64,000 bases of DNA from Streptomyces sp. NBC_00539. Lineage in GTDB: Bacteria; Actinomycetota; Actinomycetes; Streptomycetales; Streptomycetaceae. The stretch is from positions 5,413,501 through 5,477,500 of the forward strand of contig NZ_CP107811.1 of assembly GCF_036346105.1 (NCBI RefSeq), in the 5' to 3' direction. A program made the position numbers and the translations under genes. Positions 52,040 through 59,754 of the stretch are shown here, piece by piece (position 1 is the stretch's first letter; each line of letters starts with the position of its first letter). The notes beneath the pieces were generated by a model that saw only the letters and a program-made list of their open reading frames with translations, was not told where the DNA came from and searched no databases.

Positions 52040-53622
52040 CACTTCACGTTGACCGCGGTCCAGGCGGCGGCGACCGCCTGGTACTCGGTGCCACCCGTTC
52101 CGTACAGGTCCGCGGCGGCCTTGAGGGTCGCCACCCGCGCCCCCGCGTAGTCCGTCGAGGAGGTCATGTACACGGACAGCGCCTTGTACCAGATCTTGTA
52201 CGCCTTGGTCCGGCCGATGCCGGCCACGGTGGAGCCGTTGGCGGTCGGGGAGTCGTAGCTGACGCCGTTGACCGTCTTGGCGCCGCTCCCCTCGGACAGC
52301 AGGTAGAAGAAGTGGTTGGCGACGCCGGAGGAGTTGTGGACGTCGAGGCGGCCGACGTTCTTGTCCCAGTAGTCGGCGGAGGCGCCGTCGCGGCTCGGCT
52401 TGTCCATGTACCGCAGCGGCGTGCCGTTGCCGCGGATGTCGATCTTCTCGCCGATCAGGTAGTCGCCGGGGTCGGAGGCGTTCGCGGCGTAGAACTCCAC
52501 CGACGTGCCGAAGATGTCGGAGGTGGCCTCGTTGAGGCCGCCGGACTCCCGGGTGTAGCGCAGCCCCGCCGTCGAGGCGGTCAGACCGTGCGACATCTCG
52601 TGGCCGGCCACGTCCAGCGCGGTCAGCGGCTTGGTGTTGTTCGTGCCGTCGCCGTAGGTCATGCAGAAGCAGCTGTCGTCCCAGAAGGCGTTGACGTAGG
52701 CGTTGCCGTAGTGGACGCGGGAGTACGCCGCGACGCCGTCACCGCGGATGCCCAGCCGGCCCAGTTCGTTCTTGTAGAAGTCCCACGTCACGGCGGCGCC
52801 GTAGTGGGCGTCGACGGCGGCGGTCTGCCGGTTGGCGGGGGTGCCGTCACCCCAGGTGTCGTCGGCGTCGGTGAACAGGGAACCGGTCCCGTTGGTGCCG
52901 CCGGCCAGGTCGTAGGTCTTGTGGCCGCCGCGCGCGGCGTCGTTCAGCTCGAACTGCGAGCCGTTGGCCTTCGTGCCGAGGGTGACCGAGCCGCTGTACT
53001 CGCTGGCGCCGATGCCGGTCTCGATGGCGTCGTAGGAGTAGAGCACCTTGCCGCTGCGGGCGTCGGTGATGGTGTGCACCTTGCTCGGCGTGCCGTCGTC
53101 GCCGACGCCTTCGGTGACGCTCTCCCAGGCCAGCACCGGCGCTCCGCCGACGGCCCAGACGACCTTGCGGGCGCCCTTGGGGGCCGCGAGGGAAGCGGAC
53201 TTGGTGTCCACCGATATCCGGGCGCCGTAAGCCTTGGTGGTGGAGCGCGCGCCGTTCTTGGCGTGCACGACCAGGTCGCCGCCGAGAACCGGGAGCCCGG
53301 CGTAGGTGCGCTCGTAACGGGTGTGGACGGTGCCGTCCGCGTCCTTGACGACGTCCCGGGCCACGAGCCCTTCCTGGTCACCGAGGCCGATGGCCTTGGC
53401 GGTGGACGGGGCGTCGGACTGCGCCTGGGCGATGGCGGAGGCGCGCGCCGTCCCGGTCAGCGAGACGGCCGTGGCGCCGGCCTCGCGCTCCGCGGCGGCG
53501 TTGGCGGGTCCGCTCTGCACGGCGAGGGCGACCATCGCGGCCGAGGCGACGAGCGCGGCGGCGCGGAGGACGTGAACACGGCTGCGGGAGGTGGGGGTTG
53601 AGGACGACGTGGGGTGAGTCAC
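52039..53622 (-). CDS. Secreted M4-family (thermolysin-like) metalloprotease
   Basis: A 527-aa preproenzyme. A signal peptide (LRAAALVASAAMVALAVQSG) precedes an FTP/PepSY propeptide (GLPVLGGDLVVHAKNG...). The mature gluzincin has zinc motif HEMSH in LDVAGHEMSHGLTAST (near residue 341) and GGLNEATSDIFGTSVEF with the third ligand Glu, ~20 residues later. C-terminal VDVHNSSGVANHFFYLLSEG-type motifs (DVHNSSGVANHFFY) hold the catalytic His. Extracellular protein degradation is the likely role. GTG 53622 was chosen; a second metalloprotease gene follows upstream in the same orientation. Confidence 0.95.
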   Translation of the reverse strand: MTHPTSSSTPTSRSRVHVLRAAALVASAAMVALAVQSGPANAAAEREAGATAVSLTGTARASAIAQAQSDAPSTAKAIGLGDQEGLVARDVVKDADGTVHTRYERTYAGLPVLGGDLVVHAKNGARSTTKAYGARISVDTKSASLAAPKGARKVVWAVGGAPVLAWESVTEGVGDDGTPSKVHTITDARSGKVLYSYDAIETGIGASEYSGSVTLGTKANGSQFELNDAARGGHKTYDLAGGTNGTGSLFTDADDTWGDGTPANRQTAAVDAHYGAAVTWDFYKNELGRLGIRGDGVAAYSRVHYGNAYVNAFWDDSCFCMTYGDGTNNTKPLTALDVAGHEMSHGLTASTAGLRYTRESGGLNEATSDIFGTSVEFYAANASDPGDYLIGEKIDIRGNGTPLRYMDKPSRDGASADYWDKNVGRLDVHNSSGVANHFFYLLSEGSGAKTVNGVSYDSPTANGSTVAGIGRTKAYKIWYKALSVYMTSSTDYAGARVATLKAAADLYGTGGTEYQAVAAAWTAVNVK

Positions 53623-53840
53623 TCGTTGCTCCTTGTTGCCAGTGGGGGGCAGTGGTGGAAACAGTGCCAGGAAGTCACCCCGGATTGGCAGGTGCGCAAC
53701 AAGAATTTGACCTTCCCGTTGTCCGGAGAACGCATTCCGCTGTCCGCTCGGCGGTGAATGCGCCCGGTTTCGGAAGGAGTTCGTCCGCTACTGCCCCGGG
53801 CCCAGGCCCGGGGCGGCAGCGGTGGGACACGAGCCGCAGA

Positions 53841-54893
53841 TCACCCGATCCCGGGGATCTGCCGCGCCGCGAACGCGGCGCGCACGGCATCCGCCGCGGA
53901 CTTGCCGTACATGCGCTGCGCCGTCGCCATCGTCGTGCGCGCCGCGTCGGCGAAGTCGGTGTCGGCGCGGAAGCCGAACTGGGCGTTGACGATGATCCGG
54001 TCGGCCGTCCGCGCCCCCAGCGCGCCCCGGATGTCGAAGAGCGCGCGCGACCAGATCTCCCCGTCCGCGTGCACCTCCCCGACCCGGTCGGCGTACACCT
54101 TCGAGCCGTCGGTCCGCCGCAGGCAGTGCGGGGCCGCGCTGTAGCCGGTCGAGTCCCAGTCGCCGACGCACGCCAGGTCCGTCTTGCGCGGCCACCCGTA
54201 CGCCTCGTCCGCGTGCGCGCCGACCTCGACCGCGAGGTAGTCGCCGAAGGCCTCGCCGATCGCACCCGCCTCCGGGGAGGTGCCGAAGCCCGGGACCTGC
54301 GCGTTGTGTACGGCGTGGCCGTACTCGTGCACGATCACCTCGGCGTCCTCGGCGTCGTCCACGCCGCCCTTGCCGAAGCGGATCTCGGCCTTCTTGTCGG
54401 AGAAGAAGGAGTTGTCCGCGCCCCACTGGTTGATCCGCACCGGCTGGGCGCGGTCGTTGGCCCCCGGCAGCTCGCTGCCGAAACCGAGGCCCTGGAGGTA
54501 CTCCTGTGCCTCGTTCACCCAGAAGTACGCCATGACCTGCTCGAACCGGTCGTCGTCACGGCTGTAGCCGACGGCGTCCGAGGTCTTCGCGGAGGCGCCG
54601 GTGTCCGAACGGACGTAAGCCCACTTCCCGGACAGTGATCCGCTGCCGTCCAGATTGCGCAGCGCGGCGACGGCGTAGGCGGAGGCGGGCACGGCGTCGG
54701 CGCCGTCCTTGCCGTCGGTCAGCGTCTGATCGCCCGAGGACTGGACGGGGTTGACCATGAAGACACGGGCCGGGGGGAGCTGCGTCGCTGCGGGGCCTGC
54801 CGAGGGCAGGGCCGAGACCGGACCGGGCTGGGCGAACAGCGCCGCGGTGGCGGCGGCAGCGCAGAGGAGACCGCGGGATGTGCGGCGGGTCAT
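53841..54893 (-). CDS. Secreted M36-like gluzincin metalloprotease
   Basis: 350 aa. The signal peptide (GLLCAAAATAALFAQPGPVS) is followed by a compact protease domain. The zinc motif is HEYGHAVHNAQ near residue 187 and the downstream Glu lies in GAIGEAFGDYLAVEVG about 25 residues later, the HExxH + E pattern of gluzincins. The RINQWGADNSFFSD segment before it and the lack of a long propeptide resemble short M36/fungalysin-like bacterial proteins. Located just upstream of the M4 gene in the same orientation, but with a gap of ~220 bp. Natural substrate unknown. Confidence 0.85.
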   Translation of the reverse strand: MTRRTSRGLLCAAAATAALFAQPGPVSALPSAGPAATQLPPARVFMVNPVQSSGDQTLTDGKDGADAVPASAYAVAALRNLDGSGSLSGKWAYVRSDTGASAKTSDAVGYSRDDDRFEQVMAYFWVNEAQEYLQGLGFGSELPGANDRAQPVRINQWGADNSFFSDKKAEIRFGKGGVDDAEDAEVIVHEYGHAVHNAQVPGFGTSPEAGAIGEAFGDYLAVEVGAHADEAYGWPRKTDLACVGDWDSTGYSAAPHCLRRTDGSKVYADRVGEVHADGEIWSRALFDIRGALGARTADRIIVNAQFGFRADTDFADAARTTMATAQRMYGKSAADAVRAAFAARQIPGIG

Positions 54894-54999
54894 GGACGTC
54901 CTCCTGCAAGGAAGTGGTGGCGGTGGGTGAGGCCGTGATCCTCGCCCACGCCGACTCCCTTGCGCCAGAGGCGGGACGGACGTGAGGGGGCGGTGTGGA

Positions 55000-55482
55000 C
55001 TACGCGAGCAGTGCGGGCAGCCCGGCAGGGGTCCTGGCCTGCGCTTCGAGGGCGTCCAGGGCCGATGCGGCCCGGGCGGCGGCCTCCGGGTCGTGCGCGG
55101 CGAGGCCGCTCGCCGCGAACTCGTCCTCGTCCAGGCGCAGGACGCTCGACCCGTCCCCCGAGACCCACAGGTCGAGGTCCAGGTCCTCCACCACGACCTC
55201 GCCGTCGCGGACCACGGCCGGCCGGGTCACGTCGCAGTACCAGCCCTTGAGGCGGCCGTCACCCGTCCGCACCTCCTTGACCGCGTACCAGCGGCTGCGC
55301 CAGAAGTGCTCGGTGAACACGTCACCCGGCTCGAAGCGCACGAAGCCGAAGTCCCGTACGTCCTCCGCCGCCCAGGGAGCGCGCACGGAGAGGCGGTCGC
55401 CCGTGTCGGCGAGCAGCTCGGCCGGATAGCGGATCTTGGTCCGGCCGGCCTTGACGAGGACGATGGTGAGCAGGCCGGTCAC
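55000..55482 (-). CDS. DUF402 family nucleoside-diphosphatase-like protein
   Basis: 160 aa. The beta-barrel core TKIRYPAELL, WRSRWYAVKEVRTGDGRLKG, WYCDVTRPAVVRDGEVVVED and LDLDLWVSGDG shows the DUF402 (FomD-like) fold with the conserved Tyr/Asp/Asp pattern for divalent metal binding. Family members hydrolyse nucleoside diphosphates or nucleotidyl-phosphonates. A C-terminal helix (AARAASALDALEAQARTP) extends it. GTG 55482 overlaps the GNAT gene stop (GTGA) and has GAAGGAAG upstream, so the two genes form an operon. Confidence 0.88.
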   Translation of the reverse strand: MTGLLTIVLVKAGRTKIRYPAELLADTGDRLSVRAPWAAEDVRDFGFVRFEPGDVFTEHFWRSRWYAVKEVRTGDGRLKGWYCDVTRPAVVRDGEVVVEDLDLDLWVSGDGSSVLRLDEDEFAASGLAAHDPEAAARAASALDALEAQARTPAGLPALLA

Positions 55483-56447
55483 GCTGTCACTTCCTTCGGG
55501 TCCGTACTGGAGGGGGCGAGCCGCTTCGCGAAGCGGGTCTCGGTGGCGCGGATCTCGTACCCGAACCACTCGTTGACGGCGAGCATCGGCGCGTTGCCCG
55601 CGTCGTTGCCGGTCAGCGCCTCGGTGCAGCCGGCCGCGAGGGCCCGGTGCAGGGAGACGGTCTTGGCGAGCCTGGCCAGCCCGTGGCCGCGGTGGGCGCG
55701 GCGGGTGCCGGTCATCGCCGAGCCGTAGCGGCCCGCCCCGTCGGTCCGTGCGGCGCAGAAGGCGGCCACCGTGCCGTCGACGAGGACGACCGTCGTCAGG
55801 TCGTGGTCGAACGAGGGCTCGTGCCACACCTCGGCGAGCCAGTTGTCGAAGTCGTCCAGTTCCACCGGTACGTCGCCCGGCTCGTCGGACGAGACCTCGG
55901 CGTCGGCCTCGTACAGCGGGCGCGGATCGTCCGCGAACGCGGAGGCGGGGCGCAGTTCGACGCCGGGGGGCAGCACGGACGGGTACGGGGGCAGGGTCCG
56001 CTCCGACAGTTCCAGGCGCAGGAAGTGGGCCGAGCGGCCGGGGCGGTAGCCGTGCCGGGCGGCGAAGGCGTGGTCGGACGGCCCGTCCAGAGCCCAGGCG
56101 TACGAGTCCACGGCCCCGGCGGCGAGCAGGTGCTCCTCGGCCGCCCGCAGCAGGGTGCTTCCCACGCCGAGGCCGCGGTGGGCGGGGTCCACCTGGAGGT
56201 TGACGAAGCCGACGCCCGGTTCGGGGCTCTCGTGCGCGATGCCGACCTGGGCGGTGGCGACGGCCAGGCCGTCCGCGCGCTCGGCGAGGAGGATCCGGTA
56301 CCGCTTGTCAGGGTGGGCGGAGGCGATCTCGTGGGCCACACCGGCCGCGGTGGTGATCATGAACGGGAGGACGGTCCGGCGCAGGTGTACGACGGCTTCC
56401 ACGTCCCCCGGGTCGCCGGGGCGCAGGTCGCGGATCGAAACGGTCAT
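55479..56447 (-). CDS. Double-GNAT acetyltransferase
   Basis: 322 aa with two GNAT domains. The N-terminal one ([20 protein letters not shown]) has the acetyl-CoA motif [20 protein letters not shown] (Q/RxxGxG/A = HRGLGVG). The C-terminal one carries [20 protein letters not shown]. Such tandem acetyltransferases resemble mycothiol-synthase-type or antibiotic-modifying GNATs, but the substrate is unknown. Divergent from the GntR gene with a 70-bp shared promoter region, so it may be controlled by it. ATG 56447 starts directly before the first strand. Confidence 0.88.
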   Translation of the reverse strand: MTVSIRDLRPGDPGDVEAVVHLRRTVLPFMITTAAGVAHEIASAHPDKRYRILLAERADGLAVATAQVGIAHESPEPGVGFVNLQVDPAHRGLGVGSTLLRAAEEHLLAAGAVDSYAWALDGPSDHAFAARHGYRPGRSAHFLRLELSERTLPPYPSVLPPGVELRPASAFADDPRPLYEADAEVSSDEPGDVPVELDDFDNWLAEVWHEPSFDHDLTTVVLVDGTVAAFCAARTDGAGRYGSAMTGTRRAHRGHGLARLAKTVSLHRALAAGCTEALTGNDAGNAPMLAVNEWFGYEIRATETRFAKRLAPSSTDPKEVTA

Positions 56448-56517
56448 GGGGGCGACGTTAGGCGCCGGCCGTCGTCGGCGCCTGCGAATTACCGGGCGGT
56501 GGGGGACAATCGGCGCC
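56448..56517. promoter_or_regulatory. Divergent promoter with inverted repeat
   Basis: The 70 bp between the GNAT and GntR genes holds the inverted repeat GGCGCCG (56461-56467) / CGGCGCC (56476-56482), with a third CGGCGCC copy at 56511-56517, directly before the GntR start. A GntR autoregulatory operator is a reasonable but unproven reading. Confidence 0.5.
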
Positions 56518-56910
56518 GTGACCTCGACTTCGCCCCACCTCAAGATCAAGATCGACGGCTCGGCCGGTTCCGCCGCCCCCTACGAGCAGCTGCGCGCGCA
56601 GATCGCGGACGCGGCCCGGTCCGGGCGCCTGCCGGTGGGGTTCAAACTGCCGACCGTGCGGGGGCTGGCGGAGGAGCTGGGGCTCGCGGCGAACACGGTC
56701 GCCAAGGCCTACCGCGCCCTTGAGGGCGACGGCGTGATCGAGACGCGGGGGCGGGCCGGGACGTTCGTCGCCGCCGCCGGGGACTCCGCCGCGCGGGAGG
56801 CGGCCGCCGCGGCGCAGGCGTTCGCCGAGCGCGCCCACCGGCTGGGCCTGTCCCGGGAGGAGGCCACGGCCGCGGCGGGGGAGGCCCTGCGGGCGCGGTA
56901 CGGCAAGTGA
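56518..56910 (+). CDS. GntR-family transcriptional regulator (YtrA-like)
   Basis: A 130-aa regulator. The N-terminal winged HTH ([58 protein letters not shown], seen as a whole) is typical of GntR; the short C-terminal helical part ([20 protein letters not shown]) lacks a large ligand domain, as in the YtrA subfamily. Likely represses the divergent GNAT-DUF402 operon or itself. The GTG at 56518 is immediately preceded by a CGGCGCC motif and no classic ribosome-binding site, so the transcript may be leaderless. Confidence 0.88.
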   Translation: MTSTSPHLKIKIDGSAGSAAPYEQLRAQIADAARSGRLPVGFKLPTVRGLAEELGLAANTVAKAYRALEGDGVIETRGRAGTFVAAAGDSAAREAAAAAQAFAERAHRLGLSREEATAAAGEALRARYGK

Positions 56911-56943
56911 CGTTCAGCTTCCGCCCGGGTCGGTGCGGGAGCT

Positions 56944-57030
56944 GAGCCGGGCCATCAGGTGGTGCTCCTTCGGCTGAGCCGGGCCATCAGGTGGTGCTGC
57001 ACTTTCCGAGCCGGGCCATCAGGTGGTGCT
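56944..57030. repeat. Three tandem 32-bp units at the nitrobindin 3' end
   Basis: GAGCCGGGCCATCAGGTGGT followed by GCT occurs at 56944-56966, 56976-56998 and 57008-57030, a 32-bp period with ~9 variable bases. The last copy encodes the C-terminal HHLMARL of the minus-strand gene; the other two lie past its stop in other frames. Confidence 0.9.
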
Positions 57031-57532
57031 GCATCGGCTGGCCCACGGCCTCCATCTCCTGCACCACGACCAGCTCCCCGCCCTCCAGGGTGTACCGGCG
57101 GCGCATCGCGGTCACCTCCTTCGCCCGGGGCGTCACCGACACGCTCCGGGTGGCCATCTCGATCGTGGTGCCGGACACCTGGCCGACGTACGTCTCGACG
57201 ATCCCGGTCGGGTGGGCCAGCACCACCTCCAGCGAGGCGTCCGGCATCACCCGCCACCAGCCGACCTCCCGCCCCGACGGGCGCAGGGCCGCACCGGACG
57301 CGTCGATCAGCCAGGCGCGGGACTCGTAGCGCAGGAAGGGCCGGCCGTCATGGCTGAAGGTGACTTCCTGCTCGTAGCGGAACCCGTGCTCCAGGGTCGG
57401 GTACTCGCCGCTGCCCCGGCCGTGCCAGCGCCCGATGAGCGACAGCACGGGCCCAAGCTGCGGGTGCGGTTCCGGGCCCTCGCCGAGGACGAGGCTGTCG
57501 GGGTAGGGGTTCTCCTGCGCCGGTTCGGGCAC
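56987..57532 (-). CDS. Nitrobindin-like heme protein / peroxynitrite isomerase
   Basis: A 181-aa FABP-like beta-barrel. The motif LSLIGRWHGRGSGEYPT (GxWxGxGxGxYPT) is the nitrobindin signature, and HHLMARL near the C-terminus holds the expected proximal heme-ligand His. RYESRAWLIDASGAALRPSGREVGWWRV is also typical. Homologues bind ferric heme and isomerise peroxynitrite to nitrate. GTG 57532 has AGGAG upstream. The C-terminal coding sequence has been duplicated in the 3' flank as a 32-bp tandem repeat. Confidence 0.9.
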   Translation of the reverse strand: MPEPAQENPYPDSLVLGEGPEPHPQLGPVLSLIGRWHGRGSGEYPTLEHGFRYEQEVTFSHDGRPFLRYESRAWLIDASGAALRPSGREVGWWRVMPDASLEVVLAHPTGIVETYVGQVSGTTIEMATRSVSVTPRAKEVTAMRRRYTLEGGELVVVQEMEAVGQPMQHHLMARLGKCSTT

Positions 57533-57627
57533 CTGGACTCCTGTTCGGTGTGCCCGGGGGACGCCGGGCACGACGGGGCGTGGCCTTCGGGGCCATTGTG
57601 GTCGCACCCGGCCCGCCGGGCCGGGAC

Positions 57628-58728
57628 CTACAGGTAGAGCCCCGGCTCCGCGCCGTGCCCCTGCGGCGGGAGGAGGGCCGACGTCGGACCCGCGCCGCGC
57701 CGCAGGGCGAAGAGCTCGGCCAGGGTGGCCCCCTCCCGGGTGACGCCCTCGTCGCTACCGAGCCAGTCCGTCGCCTCACGGTGCGTCAGCCGGCCGACTT
57801 CGATCCGGGCCAGGCAGCGGCCCGGCCGGACCACCGCCGGGTGCAGGCGCTCCAGGTCCTCGTTGGTCGTCACCCCGACCAGGACGTTGCGGCCCTGGCC
57901 CAGCAGTCCGTCCGTCAGGTTCAGCAGCCGCGACAGCGCCTGCCCGGCCTGGTGGCGGGCCTCGCCGCGGATCAGCTCGTCGCAGTCCTCCAGCAGCAGC
58001 AGTCGCCAGCGGCCCTTGGCGCTGCCCTCGTCCTCCCCGATCGCGATGTCCATCAGGTAGCCCACGTCGTTGAACAGCCGCTCCGGGTCCAGGACGCAGT
58101 CCACCTGGCACCATTCCCGCCACGACCGGGCCAGCGTCCGCAGCGCGGAGGTCTTCCCCGTCCCGGGCGGCCCGTGCAGCAGGAGCAGCCGGCCCGCGAT
58201 GTCGTCCGGGGTCACCTTCATCAGCCGGTCCATCGCCTCGGCCACCGGTGCGGTGTAGTTGGGCCGCACCTCCGCCCAGGTGCCCGCCGCGATCTGCCGG
58301 GTCGTGCGGTAGGGGCCGCGGCGCGGGGAGACGTACCAGAACCCCATCGTGACGCTCGAAGGCTGCGGTTCGGGCTCGTCCCGCGCCCCTTCCGTGGCCT
58401 TGCCCAACACCCCGGCGGCGAGTTCGTCGCTGACGGCCGTCACCGTCACGTCCGCGCCCCGGCTCCAGCGCGAGACGAGCATCGTCCAGCCGTCGCCCTC
58501 GGCGAGCGTGGCGCTGCGGTCGGTGTCGCGCGCCGAGCGCAGCACGGTCGCGCCCGGCGGCAGCAAGGTGGCCTCGGCCTTGACCCGTTCGATGGAGACG
58601 CTGTGCGAGTACGGCTGCTCGCCGGACGCGAACCGGCCGAGGAACAGGGCGTCGACGACATCCGACGGCGAGTCGCTGTCGTCGAGGGTGAGCCGGATCG
58701 GCAGCGCGTCGTGCGGGTTGGCTGACAT
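57628..58728 (-). CDS. AAA-family ATPase (DUF5925-type)
   Basis: 366 aa. An N-terminal ~140-residue domain (DALPIRLTLDDSDSPSDVVD, WTMLVSRWSRGADVTVTAVS) precedes a classical AAA module: Walker A LLLHGPPGTGKTSALRTLA near residue 195, Walker B RLLLLEDCDEL, sensor-1 VLVGVTTNEDLERL, and an Arg-finger region HPAVVRPGRCLARIE. It therefore resembles single AAA proteins of the BCS1/FtsH-like clade found widely in actinobacteria; function unknown. ATG 58728 was chosen; ATG 58737 adds three residues. Confidence 0.85.
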   Translation of the reverse strand: MSANPHDALPIRLTLDDSDSPSDVVDALFLGRFASGEQPYSHSVSIERVKAEATLLPPGATVLRSARDTDRSATLAEGDGWTMLVSRWSRGADVTVTAVSDELAAGVLGKATEGARDEPEPQPSSVTMGFWYVSPRRGPYRTTRQIAAGTWAEVRPNYTAPVAEAMDRLMKVTPDDIAGRLLLLHGPPGTGKTSALRTLARSWREWCQVDCVLDPERLFNDVGYLMDIAIGEDEGSAKGRWRLLLLEDCDELIRGEARHQAGQALSRLLNLTDGLLGQGRNVLVGVTTNEDLERLHPAVVRPGRCLARIEVGRLTHREATDWLGSDEGVTREGATLAELFALRRGAGPTSALLPPQGHGAEPGLYL

Positions 58729-58927
58729 GGCGCCCATGATCCGGCACGAACTGCCCTCCCGCACCCGTGTTTCGCCGGATCGGGTGTCCGGGTTCCTCCT
58801 TCAAACCCCTCGCTCGTGAAGATTCGGAGCCGGTTCCGCTCCGAACATTCTTGGCATGAACACTTCCAGCCAGGCCGTGCTCCCTGTACCAACGACTCAG
58901 GAGTAACCCCCACTAGGAGCCGCACAC
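58729..58927. promoter_or_regulatory. Divergent promoter region upstream of the SGNH esterase
   Basis: Region between the AAA ATPase and SGNH genes, AT-richer than the coding DNA. ACTAGGAGCCGCACAC with AGGAG at ~58914 is the ribosome-binding site for the esterase. No recognised promoter motif. Confidence 0.4.
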
Positions 58928-59740
58928 ATGAGCATGAGACTGTCGCGCTTCGCCACCCTCACCTCCGCCCTCTTACTCGCCGCGGGCACCGCCCTGTTCG
59001 GCGCCGGCCAGGCGGCCGCCTCCGCCCAGGCCGACTTCGGCTACGTAGCCCTCGGAGACTCGTACTCCTCCGGCGTGGGCTCCGGCAACTACGACAGCGC
59101 GAGCGGGAACTGCAAGCGCACCTCCCGGGCCTATCCGGCCCTGTGGGCCGCCGCCCACTCCCCCCAGACCTTCTCGTTCACCGCCTGCTCGGGCGCCCGG
59201 ACGGGTGACGTCCTCTCCGGCCAGCTCGGCCCGCTGAACTCCGGCACGGACCTCGTCAGCATCACCATCGGCGGCAACGACGCCGGTTTCTCCGACGTCA
59301 TGACGACCTGTGTGCTCCAGTCGGAGTCCACCTGCGTCAACCGCGTCAACCAGGCCAAGGCGTACGTGGACTCCACCCTCCCCGGTCAGCTCGACAAGGT
59401 CTACGACGCCATCTCCGCCCGCGCCTCGGCCGCCCACGTGGTGGTCCTCGGCTATCCCCGCTTCTACCAGCTGAACGGTTCCTGCATCGCGGGACTGTCC
59501 GAGGGTGAACGCAGCGCCATCAACGGCGCCGCCGACTACCTCAACGCCGCCATCGCCAAACGCGCCGCCGACCACGGCTTCACCTTCGCCTCGGTGACCG
59601 GCGCCTTCACCGGCCACGAGATCTGCTCCGGCAGCGCGTGGCTGCACAGCCTCAACTGGGCCGACATCGGCGAGTCATACCACCCGACCGCCACCGGGCA
59701 GTCGAGCGGCTACCTGCCCGTCTTCGCCGGCAAGGCATAG
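58928..59740 (+). CDS. Secreted SGNH/GDSL esterase
   Basis: A 270-aa secreted esterase. The signal peptide (LTSALLLAAGTALFGAGQAA) is followed by block I VALGDSYSSGVGSGNYD (catalytic Ser), block III ITIGGNDAGFSDV (GGND), and block V YHPTATGQSSGYLPV (catalytic His in SYHPT). Six Cys (GNCKRT, FTACSGA, TTCVLQS, TCVNRV, GSCIAG, EICSGS) suggest three disulphides, as in Streptomyces lipases of this type. It hydrolyses esters or lipids outside the cell. A second in-frame ATG lies 6 nt downstream. Convergent with the kinase gene, 14 bp apart. Confidence 0.93.
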   Translation: MSMRLSRFATLTSALLLAAGTALFGAGQAAASAQADFGYVALGDSYSSGVGSGNYDSASGNCKRTSRAYPALWAAAHSPQTFSFTACSGARTGDVLSGQLGPLNSGTDLVSITIGGNDAGFSDVMTTCVLQSESTCVNRVNQAKAYVDSTLPGQLDKVYDAISARASAAHVVVLGYPRFYQLNGSCIAGLSEGERSAINGAADYLNAAIAKRAADHGFTFASVTGAFTGHEICSGSAWLHSLNWADIGESYHPTATGQSSGYLPVFAGKA

Positions 59741-59754
59741 GTCCGGACCGGCCC

